Position numbers and translations under genes: made by a program | In this document: positions 9,253-17,983 of the stretch, piece by piece | Layout: every line of letters starts with the position of its first letter | How positions within the stretch are numbered: the stretch's first letter is position 1 | Assembly (NCBI RefSeq): GCF_011761355.1 | Contig: NZ_JAASRW010000006.1 | Span: forward strand, 124,001-188,000 | Source: Paenibacillus lupini | GTDB lineage: Bacteria > Bacillota > Bacilli > Paenibacillales > Paenibacillaceae | DNA length: 64,000 nt | Reading direction: 5' to 3' | Notes under the pieces: generated by a model | Told to the model about the DNA's origin: nothing | The model's database searches: none | Seen by the model: only the letters and a program-made list of their open reading frames with translations

Positions 9253-10226
9253 ATGTTTTCCCCGATTTCTGCCAAAATGCGATCTGCACCTCTAGCTACC
9301 AGAGCATCTGCAACGTCGCGGCCAAGCTGCTCAGGATCCGTTCCTTTCCGGATTTCCTTCAGCATAACCTCTCCATTCGGGGACCCTACCATACCCGTCA
9401 GCTCCAGCTCTGCATTCTCGAAGCTGTCTTCTGACTTCTTCTGAACCACTGCAAAAGCACCAATCGGAATTTGGCAGCCGCCGTTTAGTGCACCAAGGAA
9501 GCTTCTCTCTGCTCTTACGGCAAGTGAAGTTTCTGTATCATTGAATAAATCAAGTAATTCCCGAACTGCTTTATCTTGAACGCGGCACTCAATGCCAAGT
9601 GCGCCTTGTCCAACAGCCGGTATAGAAAGATCTACCGGAATATAAGCGGAGATCCGGTCCTGCCATCCCATACGTGTAAGACCCGCAGCAGCAAGCATAA
9701 CGGCGTCAAAGCCATCGGTTTCCAGCTTACGGATCCGGGAATCAATATTGCCGCGAATCGAATCAAGCTGAAGATCCGGACGCATATTTTTAAGCTGGCT
9801 GGAGCGGCGAAGGCTGCTCGTTCCTACACGTGCTCCCTCCGGCAAATCATCAAGCGAAGCACCTTGCTTCATAATGAGACAATCGCGTGGGTCAACACGC
9901 TTCGGTATTGCGCCGTTAGTTAGTCCTTCGGGCAGTTCGTATGGCATATCCTTCATACTGTGCACAGCCATATCAATCTCACCATCAAGCAAGGCCTGTT
10001 CAATCTCTTTAACGAACAAGCCTTTACCGCCAACCTTGGATAAAGTAACGTCTAGAATGCGGTCACCTTTCGTCACAATTTTCCGAATTTCAAATTTATA
10101 ATCGAACCCATGCTTTGCGCTGATACGCTTCAGTTCATCAATAACTTGCCCGGTTTGAGTCAAAGCTAATGCGCTTTGGCGTGTCCCAACCACGATTGTG
10201 CGTGGTTCGTTATTCGCTTTTTCCAT
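9249..10226 (-). CDS. hemC: Hydroxymethylbilane synthase (porphobilinogen deaminase)
   Basis: 325 residues from the chosen ATG (MEKANNEPRTIVVGTRQSALAL), which has GGGAGG upstream; a longer in-frame start (10310) would overlap met8 by about 100 bases and has no better signal. It polymerises four porphobilinogens into hydroxymethylbilane. The dipyrromethane cofactor cysteine is in LNGGCQIPIG (about residue 249), and the catalytic region includes HSMKDMP. It overlaps the met8 3' end by 17 bases and the next gene by 4, implying translational coupling. Confidence 0.96.
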   Translation of the reverse strand: MEKANNEPRTIVVGTRQSALALTQTGQVIDELKRISAKHGFDYKFEIRKIVTKGDRILDVTLSKVGGKGLFVKEIEQALLDGEIDMAVHSMKDMPYELPEGLTNGAIPKRVDPRDCLIMKQGASLDDLPEGARVGTSSLRRSSQLKNMRPDLQLDSIRGNIDSRIRKLETDGFDAVMLAAAGLTRMGWQDRISAYIPVDLSIPAVGQGALGIECRVQDKAVRELLDLFNDTETSLAVRAERSFLGALNGGCQIPIGAFAVVQKKSEDSFENAELELTGMVGSPNGEVMLKEIRKGTDPEQLGRDVADALVARGADRILAEIGENI

Positions 10227-10893
10227 TATGATTATCCTCCCGTTGTCCATCCTCAAGCCTCTTCGCTCGAAGGCTGTCTGTCCAAGCTTGCATATCCTTC
10301 TCGGTTTCACTCCCGAACGGTACCTCTTCAGCAGCTAGCCGCAGCAAAATTTCACGTTCCAACACATCCGAGACTGAAGTTTTCACATAGTCACGCAGCT
10401 TTCTAAGCTGCACCAGACTATCCGTGTATTCACTGCCGTATTGCTGCTCCAGCTCCCGCTTCAATCGGATAGATAAAGATGGGCTTGCTCCTGAAGCCGA
10501 GACGGCGATAAGCAAATCCCCGCGCCGTACAACCGCAGGATTAACAAAGCCTCTGCCTTCCGCCTCATCAACGGTATTCACTAGTACCCCGGCCCGTCTG
10601 CTATCTTCCGCAATACGACGGTTGAGTTCTAAATCATCTGTCGCAGCAAACAGCAGCCTTGCACCTTCGACATCAGAAGATTGATAAGGACGACCTTGCC
10701 ATTCAATGGATCCACATGCAGCAAGATCCTGCAAGCCCGGTGTAAGCTGTGAGCTAATGAGAACCACGCCATCTGCCCCCGCCTCTAGCAGGCCTTTTAC
10801 TTTTCGTTCTGCGATACGGCCGCCGCCGATCATAACGACACGTTCGCCTCGAAGCTGAAGCATTATTGGATACATGCGCATCCCCTTTTTCAA
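10210..10893 (-). CDS. Precorrin-2 dehydrogenase / sirohydrochlorin ferrochelatase (Met8-like)
   Basis: 227 residues. The N-terminal NAD-binding motif (VVMIGGGRIAERKVKGLLEAGA) and the Asp/ASGASPSLSIRLKREL region match the CysG N-domain/Met8/YlnF family. It oxidises precorrin-2 to sirohydrochlorin and, in bifunctional members, inserts iron to make siroheme. Its place between hemX and hemC, next to the CobA fusion, puts siroheme synthesis inside the heme operon. Start overlaps hemX by 4 bases. An ATG six codons in is an alternative start. Confidence 0.92.
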   Translation of the reverse strand: MKKGMRMYPIMLQLRGERVVMIGGGRIAERKVKGLLEAGADGVVLISSQLTPGLQDLAACGSIEWQGRPYQSSDVEGARLLFAATDDLELNRRIAEDSRRAGVLVNTVDEAEGRGFVNPAVVRRGDLLIAVSASGASPSLSIRLKRELEQQYGSEYTDSLVQLRKLRDYVKTSVSDVLEREILLRLAAEEVPFGSETEKDMQAWTDSLRAKRLEDGQREDNHNGKSE

Positions 10894-11705
10894 TGAAAGG
10901 TCGATAAGTAACTGGATGAAAGATTAATAATCAACATAACAAATGCAATGAGATGAAGTCTTGCGAGCTGAGTGCCCGGACGTCTAAGCATCGCCCTTTG
11001 AATAATATAGTTCACATAAAAAATCAAAGTCGCAAACGAAGTAAGGACCTTCCAGTCGAGCAGCAGCTGCGGCCTTCCTTCTGCCAAAAGCACGGTAACC
11101 GCAACGGATAACGACAGGGCCAGCAGCGGTACGCCGATAATAATAGCACGGTCCGAGAACCGCTCAATCCTATCAAGGCTTGGCAGCCTTCGAGTAAAGG
11201 GAGTCCATCTCTTCCCTTTAAGCTGACGGTGCAGGAACAAGTACATCCCTGCGAATATAGAGCCAATTGTAAGTGATGCATAAGCGCATAATACCAGACT
11301 AATATGTACAAGAAGCAAGTCGCGCATCGCCTGGGACACACCAAACTGCTCATCCATTCCTGGCCGGCTGTAGAGATTAAGGGCCAACACGGAGAAGCTT
11401 ACGATATTTACAAGAAAGACAAGAAATTCAATTTTGAAAAATTGACTGATCACAAGTGAGATCGTAACAAGAAGCCAAGAGAAGCCTAGCCAATACTCAA
11501 AGGATGAGATCGCTGAGGTCTCAAAATGAGTCACAAGCCGACTTACAAGTATGATCGTTTGTAATATCCATACAAAAATAAGGAGCCCTGTTCCAATCCG
11601 CTTTGCTCTCCGGTTCGCATCCATGAAATCGGAGAAGTAAAACAGAAGGCTCAGGGCGTATATATAAAGTATCGCGTCGTATATCCATTTTTGCGTTAAG
11701 AACAT
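10890..11705 (-). CDS. hemX: HemX, CcsA-like membrane protein
   Basis: About 271 residues with eight or so hydrophobic segments; cytochrome c assembly (CcsA/HemX) family. In B. subtilis HemX limits HemA levels and is encoded directly after hemA, as here. The ATG at 11705 is preferred (AAGGTGG just upstream); a GTG three codons earlier is possible. No catalytic motif is claimed. Confidence 0.88.
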   Translation of the reverse strand: MFLTQKWIYDAILYIYALSLLFYFSDFMDANRRAKRIGTGLLIFVWILQTIILVSRLVTHFETSAISSFEYWLGFSWLLVTISLVISQFFKIEFLVFLVNIVSFSVLALNLYSRPGMDEQFGVSQAMRDLLLVHISLVLCAYASLTIGSIFAGMYLFLHRQLKGKRWTPFTRRLPSLDRIERFSDRAIIIGVPLLALSLSVAVTVLLAEGRPQLLLDWKVLTSFATLIFYVNYIIQRAMLRRPGTQLARLHLIAFVMLIINLSSSYLSTFH

Positions 11706-11750
11706 AGCTTCCACCTTGCCGCCCTTCGCGATTATTCGGGTAGCGCGCTA

Positions 11751-13121
11751 TTATCGAAGGATGGACGCCAGTGCCGAAGCAGCAGAACGTGCAGGCATGT
11801 TTTTCTTTTTCTCCGCAGCCGCCGTGTTTGCTTCCTCTTGTTTCGACTGGGCCAGTTCATCTTCAAGCGCAAACAACTTCACGAACATATCCATTGCTTC
11901 TTCCGAATGTTTGTCCCCAGCCATCTCTTTAATCCGCAAAATAGGATCTTGAAGCATCTGGTTCACAATGCTCTTCGTCAGCTTGCGGATAACTTTCAAC
12001 TCATGCTCCTCCAGATCAGGGAGCTTGTTCGTCAGACTATTAAGCGTCTCTTCATGAATATCAGCAGCCTTGGTCTGCAAGGCACGGATCAGCGGCACAA
12101 CGCCTAGGGTCTTGTACCATAGTTCGAACTGTTCGCGTTCTAGTTCAATCATCGCTTCGATCTTCTCCGCTTCCTTCCGACGTTGTTCGAGATTGCTCGC
12201 TACAATGCCTTCCAAATCGTCGATATCGTATAAGAACACATTCTCGACTGCAGCAATACCGGGATCGAGGTCACGCGGAACAGCGATATCAATCATAAAG
12301 AGCGGCTTCGACTTACGGCGCTTCATGGCCGTTGCAACAGCCTGGCGTGTTAATACATATCCATCAGCACCTGTCGAGCTAATCACAATATCTGCTTCAT
12401 GGAGCTTGTTAACCGCATCCTCCATGGAGCTCGCGATACCGTTGAACTTCTCGGCTAGCTGCGCTGCCCGTTCATAAGTCCGGTTCACGACGATAACTCG
12501 ATCAGCACCATTCGCATACAGATGCTTAGCCGTCAATTCGCCGGTCTCACCAGCGCCAATGACCATAACCGTCTTCTTGCTAAATTGGCCAAAAATCCGT
12601 TTGCCTAGTTCAACTGCTGCATAGCTGACCGAAACCGCCGATTCTCCAATCGTAGTTTCCGAATGGGCACGCTTAGCCATCGTAACAGCTTGCTTGAACA
12701 GCATGTTAAATAATGTCCCTGTCGTCTTCTGCTGCTGCGCCAGCGCAAATGCGTCCTTCACTTGTCCGAGTATTTGCGTCTCGCCAATGACCATAGAATC
12801 AAGACCACTTGTCACCCGGAATAAGTGCTCAATAGCCTTGTTATCTTCATACATATATAAATGACTCGTGAACTGCTGTCTAGGCAGCTTGAACCATTGT
12901 TCCATAAAACTGCGAATATAATGTCCGCACAAATGGTGTCTGTCCACTACCGCATACAGCTCAGTACGATTGCAGGTCGCAACAATGACACACTCCATAA
13001 TACTGCTTGTGTTCATTAGTTGTTTGAGCGCTTCTGACAATTCCTTCTCCGCTATAGCAAACCGTTCTCTTACTTCTACAGGAGCCGTACGATAGTTCAA
13101 ACCGACTACGATAATGTGCAT
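11751..13121 (-). CDS. hemA: Glutamyl-tRNA reductase
   Basis: 456 residues. It reduces glutamyl-tRNA(Glu) to glutamate-1-semialdehyde with NADPH, the committed step of the C5 pathway. The N-terminal GLNYRTAPVEVRERFA and catalytic cysteine in IVATCNRTELYAV (about residue 50) are present, then the NADPH motif VIGAGETGELTAKHL. The C-terminal ~25 residues are an Ala/Lys-rich tail. First gene of the seven-gene tetrapyrrole operon; a PerR-type box overlaps its likely -10. Confidence 0.97.
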   Translation of the reverse strand: MHIIVVGLNYRTAPVEVRERFAIAEKELSEALKQLMNTSSIMECVIVATCNRTELYAVVDRHHLCGHYIRSFMEQWFKLPRQQFTSHLYMYEDNKAIEHLFRVTSGLDSMVIGETQILGQVKDAFALAQQQKTTGTLFNMLFKQAVTMAKRAHSETTIGESAVSVSYAAVELGKRIFGQFSKKTVMVIGAGETGELTAKHLYANGADRVIVVNRTYERAAQLAEKFNGIASSMEDAVNKLHEADIVISSTGADGYVLTRQAVATAMKRRKSKPLFMIDIAVPRDLDPGIAAVENVFLYDIDDLEGIVASNLEQRRKEAEKIEAMIELEREQFELWYKTLGVVPLIRALQTKAADIHEETLNSLTNKLPDLEEHELKVIRKLTKSIVNQMLQDPILRIKEMAGDKHSEEAMDMFVKLFALEDELAQSKQEEANTAAAEKKKNMPARSAASALASILR

Positions 13122-13152
13122 GCGCGATCACCTGCCTTTCCTTAAATTTACG

Positions 13153-13167
13153 TTAGAATGATTATAA
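13153..13167 (-). promoter_or_regulatory. PerR box overlapping the hemA promoter
   Basis: On the minus strand TTATAATCATTCTAA matches the PerR 7-1-7 consensus TTATAATnATTATAA at all but one position. A perfect -10 (TATAAT) is embedded in it; the -35 is weak. It lies 32 bases upstream of hemA. In B. subtilis hemAXCDBL is a known PerR target, so the peroxide response is the expected regulation. Confidence 0.8.
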
Positions 13168-13263
13168 CATAGTTCGACATACGAAAATGCCTTCATAATG
13201 TCTTCATTTATGAATAATGTTTGAAAACCCTCTTTGCCATTATTCCCTGTTTATATAAAGAAA

Positions 13264-13291
13264 ATAACCATGGACCGGAGTCTATGGTTAT
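13264..13291 (-). terminator. Terminator after speD
   Basis: Stem ATAACCAT/ATGGTTAT (13264-13271 with 13284-13291), followed on the minus strand by TTTTCTTT. It separates speD from hemA. Confidence 0.7.
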
Positions 13292-13316
13292 CTCTATATC
13301 TTTTCAATTTAATAGC

Positions 13317-13716
13317 TTAGACAAGCTCAATTTGTTTCATAATTGGTTCTTCGACCTTCAACTCACCCATACCGCGAACAAGTTTCTTCGCATGAGTCGT
13401 TGTAGGCTTCAATACAGAGATCATGTAGTCAATTGCAAGCTGTGGATCCACGGTTTCACCGCATGTGTAGCAATCGAGAGCGGCAAATCCCTTCTCAGGA
13501 TACGTGTGAATCGAGAGGTGACTCTCCGACAGCAGTACAAGCACTGTTGCTCCTTGAGGCTCAAATTGTTTCGATTGTACCGATAGTACAGACGCGCCGC
13601 ATGCTTCAGCAGCCTCCACCATTTGGGCTTGCAGAAATTCCGCATTGTTCAGTAGATCAAAGTCTACCCCCCCAAGTATCAACAGCAACGTGTCTTCCGA
13701 AAGTTGAATATTCCAT
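13317..13716 (-). pseudogene. speD: S-adenosylmethionine decarboxylase proenzyme, apparently frameshifted near the 5' end
   Basis: Bacterial class 1B SAM decarboxylase, which supplies decarboxylated SAM for spermidine. The main frame (13317-13688) holds the self-cleavage region LLSESHLSIHTYPE, whose Ser becomes the pyruvoyl cofactor, plus CYTCGE. The natural start is a different frame: ATG at 13716, RBS AAGGGGG, encoding MEYSTFGRHVAVDTWG. The two frames meet at seven consecutive G (plus-strand C at 13667-13673). Removing one G would give a full-length, family-like protein (...VDTWGVDFDLLNNAEF...). As written the upstream frame stops three codons later. It may be a true mutation, +1 recoding, or a sequence error. 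A weak TTG at 13688 could start the remainder. Confidence 0.8.
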
Positions 13717-13876
13717 CTTCCGGTTCCCCCTTCCTAGGAATAAAATGTTTAAAAAAATTTCATCCGCTAGGACCTACGTCATTCACTTCCCGAGGGAATA
13801 ATCTCTCGCAACATAACCATGTCCTGAGTGAATCCTGGTTCCTATTTTGTTTAGACCAATGTTTTCAACGAGATTA

Positions 13877-13905
13877 AAAATAACATCTATTGGGGAGAAT
13901 TGCAA
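13877..13905 (-). promoter_or_regulatory. Candidate speD promoter with a long leader
   Basis: On the minus strand TTGCAA, 17-bp spacer, TATTTT. It would give a ~155-base leader before the speD ATG. The leader has a possible ATTCACT/AGTGAAT stem. The 365-base gap upstream of speD holds no convincing gene. Confidence 0.35.
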
Positions 13906-14031
13906 CTGTTTTTTTTCGGGACATACGAAAACTTTTTGGTATGCCAATCCCGTATTCAAGGTATGTATCGGAAGTGAGATAGGTACCATTCACAGCATTC
14001 ATCCCGTTGTTATTTTTTTCGTGAACAAATG

Positions 14032-14059
14032 TAAAAAAAAGAAGCCGTATTAAGCGGCT
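14032..14059 (-). terminator. Terminator after the 196-residue gene
   Basis: Stem AGCCG/CGGCT (14043-14047 with 14055-14059). On the minus strand it is followed by a long T run (plus-strand A at 14033-14040). It lies just after the stop at 14082. Confidence 0.75.
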
Positions 14060-14081
14060 CCATGTCTTGATAATAGGACGG

Positions 14082-14672
14082 TCAGGCTTCTAAAACAAAC
14101 AGCTTGCGGGTCAGCATCGATAGCCTTTCATCGATACCGGCAATTTGCAACCGATCCTTGGTTTGATTTCGAAGATCAAGCAGTTCGTTAATTGCGTTGT
14201 TTACCAGCTCAATCTCACGTTCGATCAAGCGGCTGCGGAACACACGCTCTAATTGGCCAAGCGTATCCTTGTATTCGAATACAACCCGTGTGCCAGAAGC
14301 TGTGCTTTCAACGATTTTGCGGACGCTGCCGTTTGTATAATGATAGATCATCGTATAATGGCTGTAGATCCGATTGACAACTGCGTCTCCATGGAAAGCA
14401 GTTACCGCTTTACGCATAGCGTTAGTCAGTTTGGGGTGAATCAGGCGGCAAGAGAGTTCACATACATAGTGGTTCTGCTGACGTTCAAACGTCAGTGTAA
14501 CCTCTTCCTTCCCTGCTACGTCTTCGAGAACCAGCTCCTGGTTTCCGTTATCGAGTACCTTCACATTCATACTAACTTGTTGGTCATCGAAAAAACGGAT
14601 AAATTGCTTCATCTCTTCGCTCGTCAATTGCAGTTTGGCACTTACATACTCTGTGGCTAGCCGCTGAGCCAT
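14082..14672 (-). CDS. Conserved hypothetical protein, 196 residues
   Basis: I do not recognise a characterised family. The protein is soluble, with no signal peptide or membrane segment; the N-terminal half is mixed alpha/beta and the C-terminal ~60 residues (LERVFRSRLIEREIELVNNAINELLDLRNQ) look like a long helix or coiled coil. RBS GAGGAG precedes the ATG. It lies between engB and speD, a spot where B. subtilis has engB directly next to hemA, so it may be lineage-specific to Paenibacillaceae. Confidence 0.75.
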   Translation of the reverse strand: MAQRLATEYVSAKLQLTSEEMKQFIRFFDDQQVSMNVKVLDNGNQELVLEDVAGKEEVTLTFERQQNHYVCELSCRLIHPKLTNAMRKAVTAFHGDAVVNRIYSHYTMIYHYTNGSVRKIVESTASGTRVVFEYKDTLGQLERVFRSRLIEREIELVNNAINELLDLRNQTKDRLQIAGIDERLSMLTRKLFVLEA

Positions 14673-14870
14673 AAAAATCTCCTCAATTCTATAAACTTGC
14701 GCTTGTGTTCTTAATTCCTAAGTATATTATACGTGATCAGAGCTTTTTATTCCTGCCGTCCAGCTTCGATATTCTCGCATATTTCTGAAAAATCCCGTAG
14801 AATTCACGATGAACACAACATTTCTTACAGAATCCTCGCCATTATAGAGGAAGTTATTGAACTATCTCCG

Positions 14871-15458
14871 TTATGTGCCAATTACCTCGGTAATGACCTC
14901 CCACAGTCTGTCGCGTCCAAGCCCTGTCTCCGAGGAAAACATGACGACAGAATCGCGGGGATCCGCCTCCAAAGTCTCTTTAATAACCTTAATATGCTTG
15001 TCCCATTTGCTTTTCGGAATTTTGTCTGCCTTAGTACAAACAATACATGTTGGCACGTTATAATGCTTCAGCCAGTGATACATGAGTACGTCATCCTTCG
15101 ATGGCGCATGCCGCATATCGATAACAAGAAGCTGCAGCTTTAATTCCTCTCGGTCGCGAATATAAGTCTCGATCATCTGACCGAACAACTCACGCTTCGT
15201 CTTTGATACTTTTGCATAGCCATAGCCTGGAAAATCGACAAAATAAACCATATCATTCACACGATAATAGTTAAGCTGCTGCGTCTTGCCGGGCTGCGAG
15301 CTAGTTCTTGCTAAGTTTTTACGCAAAATCAATTTGTTAATCAGTGACGATTTTCCGACATTGGAACGCCCTGCCAGAGCGATCTCTGGCAAGGCGTCAA
15401 TTGGATATTGCTCTGGTCTTACTGCACTTATTATAAAATCTGACTGTGTAATTTTCAT
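14871..15458 (-). CDS. engB: Ribosome biogenesis GTPase EngB/YsxC
   Basis: 195 residues, the usual size. GTPase motifs: G1 GRSNVGKSSL (about 30), G3 DFPGYGYAK, G4 CTKADK, G5 FSSETG. EngB assists late assembly of the 50S subunit and is essential in B. subtilis. Its ATG overlaps the lonA stop by 4 bases, so it is translationally coupled; lonA-engB is conserved in Bacillales. Confidence 0.96.
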   Translation of the reverse strand: MKITQSDFIISAVRPEQYPIDALPEIALAGRSNVGKSSLINKLILRKNLARTSSQPGKTQQLNYYRVNDMVYFVDFPGYGYAKVSKTKRELFGQMIETYIRDREELKLQLLVIDMRHAPSKDDVLMYHWLKHYNVPTCIVCTKADKIPKSKWDKHIKVIKETLEADPRDSVVMFSSETGLGRDRLWEVITEVIGT

Positions 15459-17947
15459 CCGATTACTGTTCCTGCTTTCTCTTCGGTGTTGACCGGCAGC
15501 AGCGCGTGCTGCAGTACTTCATCCATATGGCTGACAGGTACAAAGGTCATTTCACTGCGAATACTGTCTGGGATATCACTTAAGTCACGTTCATTATCTT
15601 TTGGCAGAAGCACCTTCTTGATGCCTGCACGATGGGCAGCTAGTGACTTCTCCTTCAATCCGCCGATTGGAAGCACCCGTCCACGGAGCGTAATCTCACC
15701 GGTCATTGCAACTTCCTTCGATACGTACCGATTCGTCAGCGCTGAGATAAGCGCCGTTGCCATCGTAATACCAGCCGATGGGCCATCCTTCGGTATCGCC
15801 CCTTCGGGGATATGAATATGGATATCCCTGTTCTCGTGGAAGTTAGGATCGATATTCAGCTCAATCGCTTTGGAACGCGTGTAGCTGAATGCAGCCTGAG
15901 CCGACTCCTTCATAACATCACCAAGCTTGCCGGTTAGTGTTAGTTTACCGCTTCCCGGCATAACTGTCACTTCAATGACAAGTGTATCGCCGCCTACCTC
16001 GGTCCAAGCAAGGCCCGTTACTGCGCCAATCTGATTCTCAGCTTCAGCAGTGCCATGACGGAACTTCGCAGGACCAAGCCACTCCTTCAGAAGCTCTGGC
16101 GTAACCGTTAATGGAGCAGGTGTTGCTGCTTCCACAGGCTGCTTATAGGCAGCGGCATCAGAATCAGCATCAGAGCCAAAGGCCGCTTCAAGGGTATTAA
16201 GCTCTGGCGCTTCATAAGAGGCCCCCTCCGCTTCACTGGTGGTCCGCGGCACAAAACCTGAAGCTACGATATGCTTCGCAGCCTTACGGCATAGAGCAGC
16301 CACTTGCTGCTCCAGATTACGTACGCCAGACTCACGCGTATACTCCCGGATAAGCTGAAGGACTACCTCGTCCTCTAGGATTAGCTGGTCTTCTGTCAGC
16401 CCATGCTCCTTACGCTGCTTCGGCAGCAAATAACGCTCGGCAATCTGCTGCTTCTCCAGTTCCGTATATCCTGGGATATACAGCACTTCCATCCGATCAA
16501 GCAGCGGACGAGGAATGTTATGCATCGAGTTAGCCGTTGTAACGAACATCACATTCGATAAGTCAAAAGGTACTTCGATAAAATGATCGCTAAACGTATT
16601 GTTCTGCTCCGGATCAAGCACCTCAAGCAGGGCAGATGAAGGATCTCCACGGAAATCACTTGCCATCTTATCAATTTCGTCTAGCAGGAAGACTGGATTA
16701 TACGAACCTGCCGTCTTCATCCCCTGGATGATCCGGCCAGGCATTGCACCGACATAAGTCCGGCGATGACCACGGATTTCCGCTTCATCACGTACGCCGC
16801 CAAGCGAAATCCGCACAAATTTGCGGTCAAGAGATTTGGCGATGGAGCGAGCGAGCGAGGTTTTGCCGACACCTGGAGGCCCTACAAGGCAAAGGATCGG
16901 CCCTTTCATCTTCTTCACAAGCTGCTGTACCGCCAAATATTCAAGCACACGTTCCTTCGGCTTCTCAAGACCGTAATGGTCATTGTTCAAGATGTCCTCC
17001 GCTTTGCTTAAGGAAAGATCATCTTCCGTATGCTTGCTCCATGGAAGAGCTAATAACCAATCGATATAATTGCGAATAACGCCGCCCTCGGCGGAGGTTG
17101 CGGGCATTTTCTCCAGACGGTCGATTTCCTTCTCAACCTTTTCTCTTACGAGATCAGGCACTCCTGCTTCAGCCAATTGGTTACGAAGTTCTTCAACTTC
17201 ACCCGCACGGCCTTCTTTCTCGCCAAGCTCCTTCTGAATCGCCTTCATCTGCTCGCGCAAATAATATTCCTTCTGCGTCTTCTCCATCTGCTTCTTAACG
17301 CGTTGGTTAATCTTGCGCTCGAGCTCCAGCACTTCACGTTCGTTATTCAGAATATCAAGTAACCGCTCCAACCGTTCACGCACATCAATGGTCTCAAGGA
17401 TATCCTGCTTATCTTTGATCTTTAGCGACAGATGGCTTGTAATGACATCGGCAAGCCTACCAGGTTCATCGATGTCAGATACAGCTGCAAGGGTCTCTGG
17501 CGTAACCTTCTTCGACAGTGTGATGTAATGCTCAAATTGACTGAGCACCGACCGCATGAGCGCATCCACTTCTGGATCATCTGTCTCAGGTTCTGGAAGC
17601 TCAAATACTGAAACCTCATAGAATTGTTCGTTAGGCACGTAATCCACAATCTCAGCTCTTACAACACCTTCAACAAGAACCCGAATCGTACCGTTTGGCA
17701 GCTTGAGCATTTGTCTGACTTTCGCAATGGTGCCGACGCGATAAATATCGTCCTCAGTAGGCTCTTCAATATTGACTTCGGATTGGGAGCACAAGAGAAT
17801 CATATGATCATCGATCATTGCTTTCTCCAGTGCTCTTACCGATTTGTCCCTTCCCACATCAAGGTGGAGCACCATGCTGGGATATACAAGCAGCCCCCTT
17901 AACGGAAGCAGGGGAAGCCGCCGGCCTTTCGTTTTTCCGGATCCCAC
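15455..17947 (-). CDS. lonA: ATP-dependent protease LonA
   Basis: 830 residues: N-terminal substrate-binding LAN domain (1-~210), coiled-coil (~210-300), AAA+ module with Walker A GPPGVGKTSLA (about 360), and C-terminal Ser-Lys protease domain with PKDGPSAG (Ser near 722) and GLKEKSLAAH (Lys near 765). It is longer than B. subtilis LonA (774) mainly because of an Ala/Glu/Asp-rich insert at about 567-607 between the AAA+ and protease domains. Start is GTG with GGAGG seven bases upstream. It degrades misfolded and regulatory proteins in the cytosol. Confidence 0.96.
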   Translation of the reverse strand: MGSGKTKGRRLPLLPLRGLLVYPSMVLHLDVGRDKSVRALEKAMIDDHMILLCSQSEVNIEEPTEDDIYRVGTIAKVRQMLKLPNGTIRVLVEGVVRAEIVDYVPNEQFYEVSVFELPEPETDDPEVDALMRSVLSQFEHYITLSKKVTPETLAAVSDIDEPGRLADVITSHLSLKIKDKQDILETIDVRERLERLLDILNNEREVLELERKINQRVKKQMEKTQKEYYLREQMKAIQKELGEKEGRAGEVEELRNQLAEAGVPDLVREKVEKEIDRLEKMPATSAEGGVIRNYIDWLLALPWSKHTEDDLSLSKAEDILNNDHYGLEKPKERVLEYLAVQQLVKKMKGPILCLVGPPGVGKTSLARSIAKSLDRKFVRISLGGVRDEAEIRGHRRTYVGAMPGRIIQGMKTAGSYNPVFLLDEIDKMASDFRGDPSSALLEVLDPEQNNTFSDHFIEVPFDLSNVMFVTTANSMHNIPRPLLDRMEVLYIPGYTELEKQQIAERYLLPKQRKEHGLTEDQLILEDEVVLQLIREYTRESGVRNLEQQVAALCRKAAKHIVASGFVPRTTSEAEGASYEAPELNTLEAAFGSDADSDAAAYKQPVEAATPAPLTVTPELLKEWLGPAKFRHGTAEAENQIGAVTGLAWTEVGGDTLVIEVTVMPGSGKLTLTGKLGDVMKESAQAAFSYTRSKAIELNIDPNFHENRDIHIHIPEGAIPKDGPSAGITMATALISALTNRYVSKEVAMTGEITLRGRVLPIGGLKEKSLAAHRAGIKKVLLPKDNERDLSDIPDSIRSEMTFVPVSHMDEVLQHALLPVNTEEKAGTVIG

Positions 17948-17983
17948 ACCAGCACCTCCAATTGTTTCGAATACCTTATTTTA

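Noticed and set aside
10226..10310. Longer HemC N-terminus starting at 10310
   Set aside because: The extension overlaps met8 and has a poor start context, while the ATG at 10226 has GGGAGG and a family-like N-terminus.
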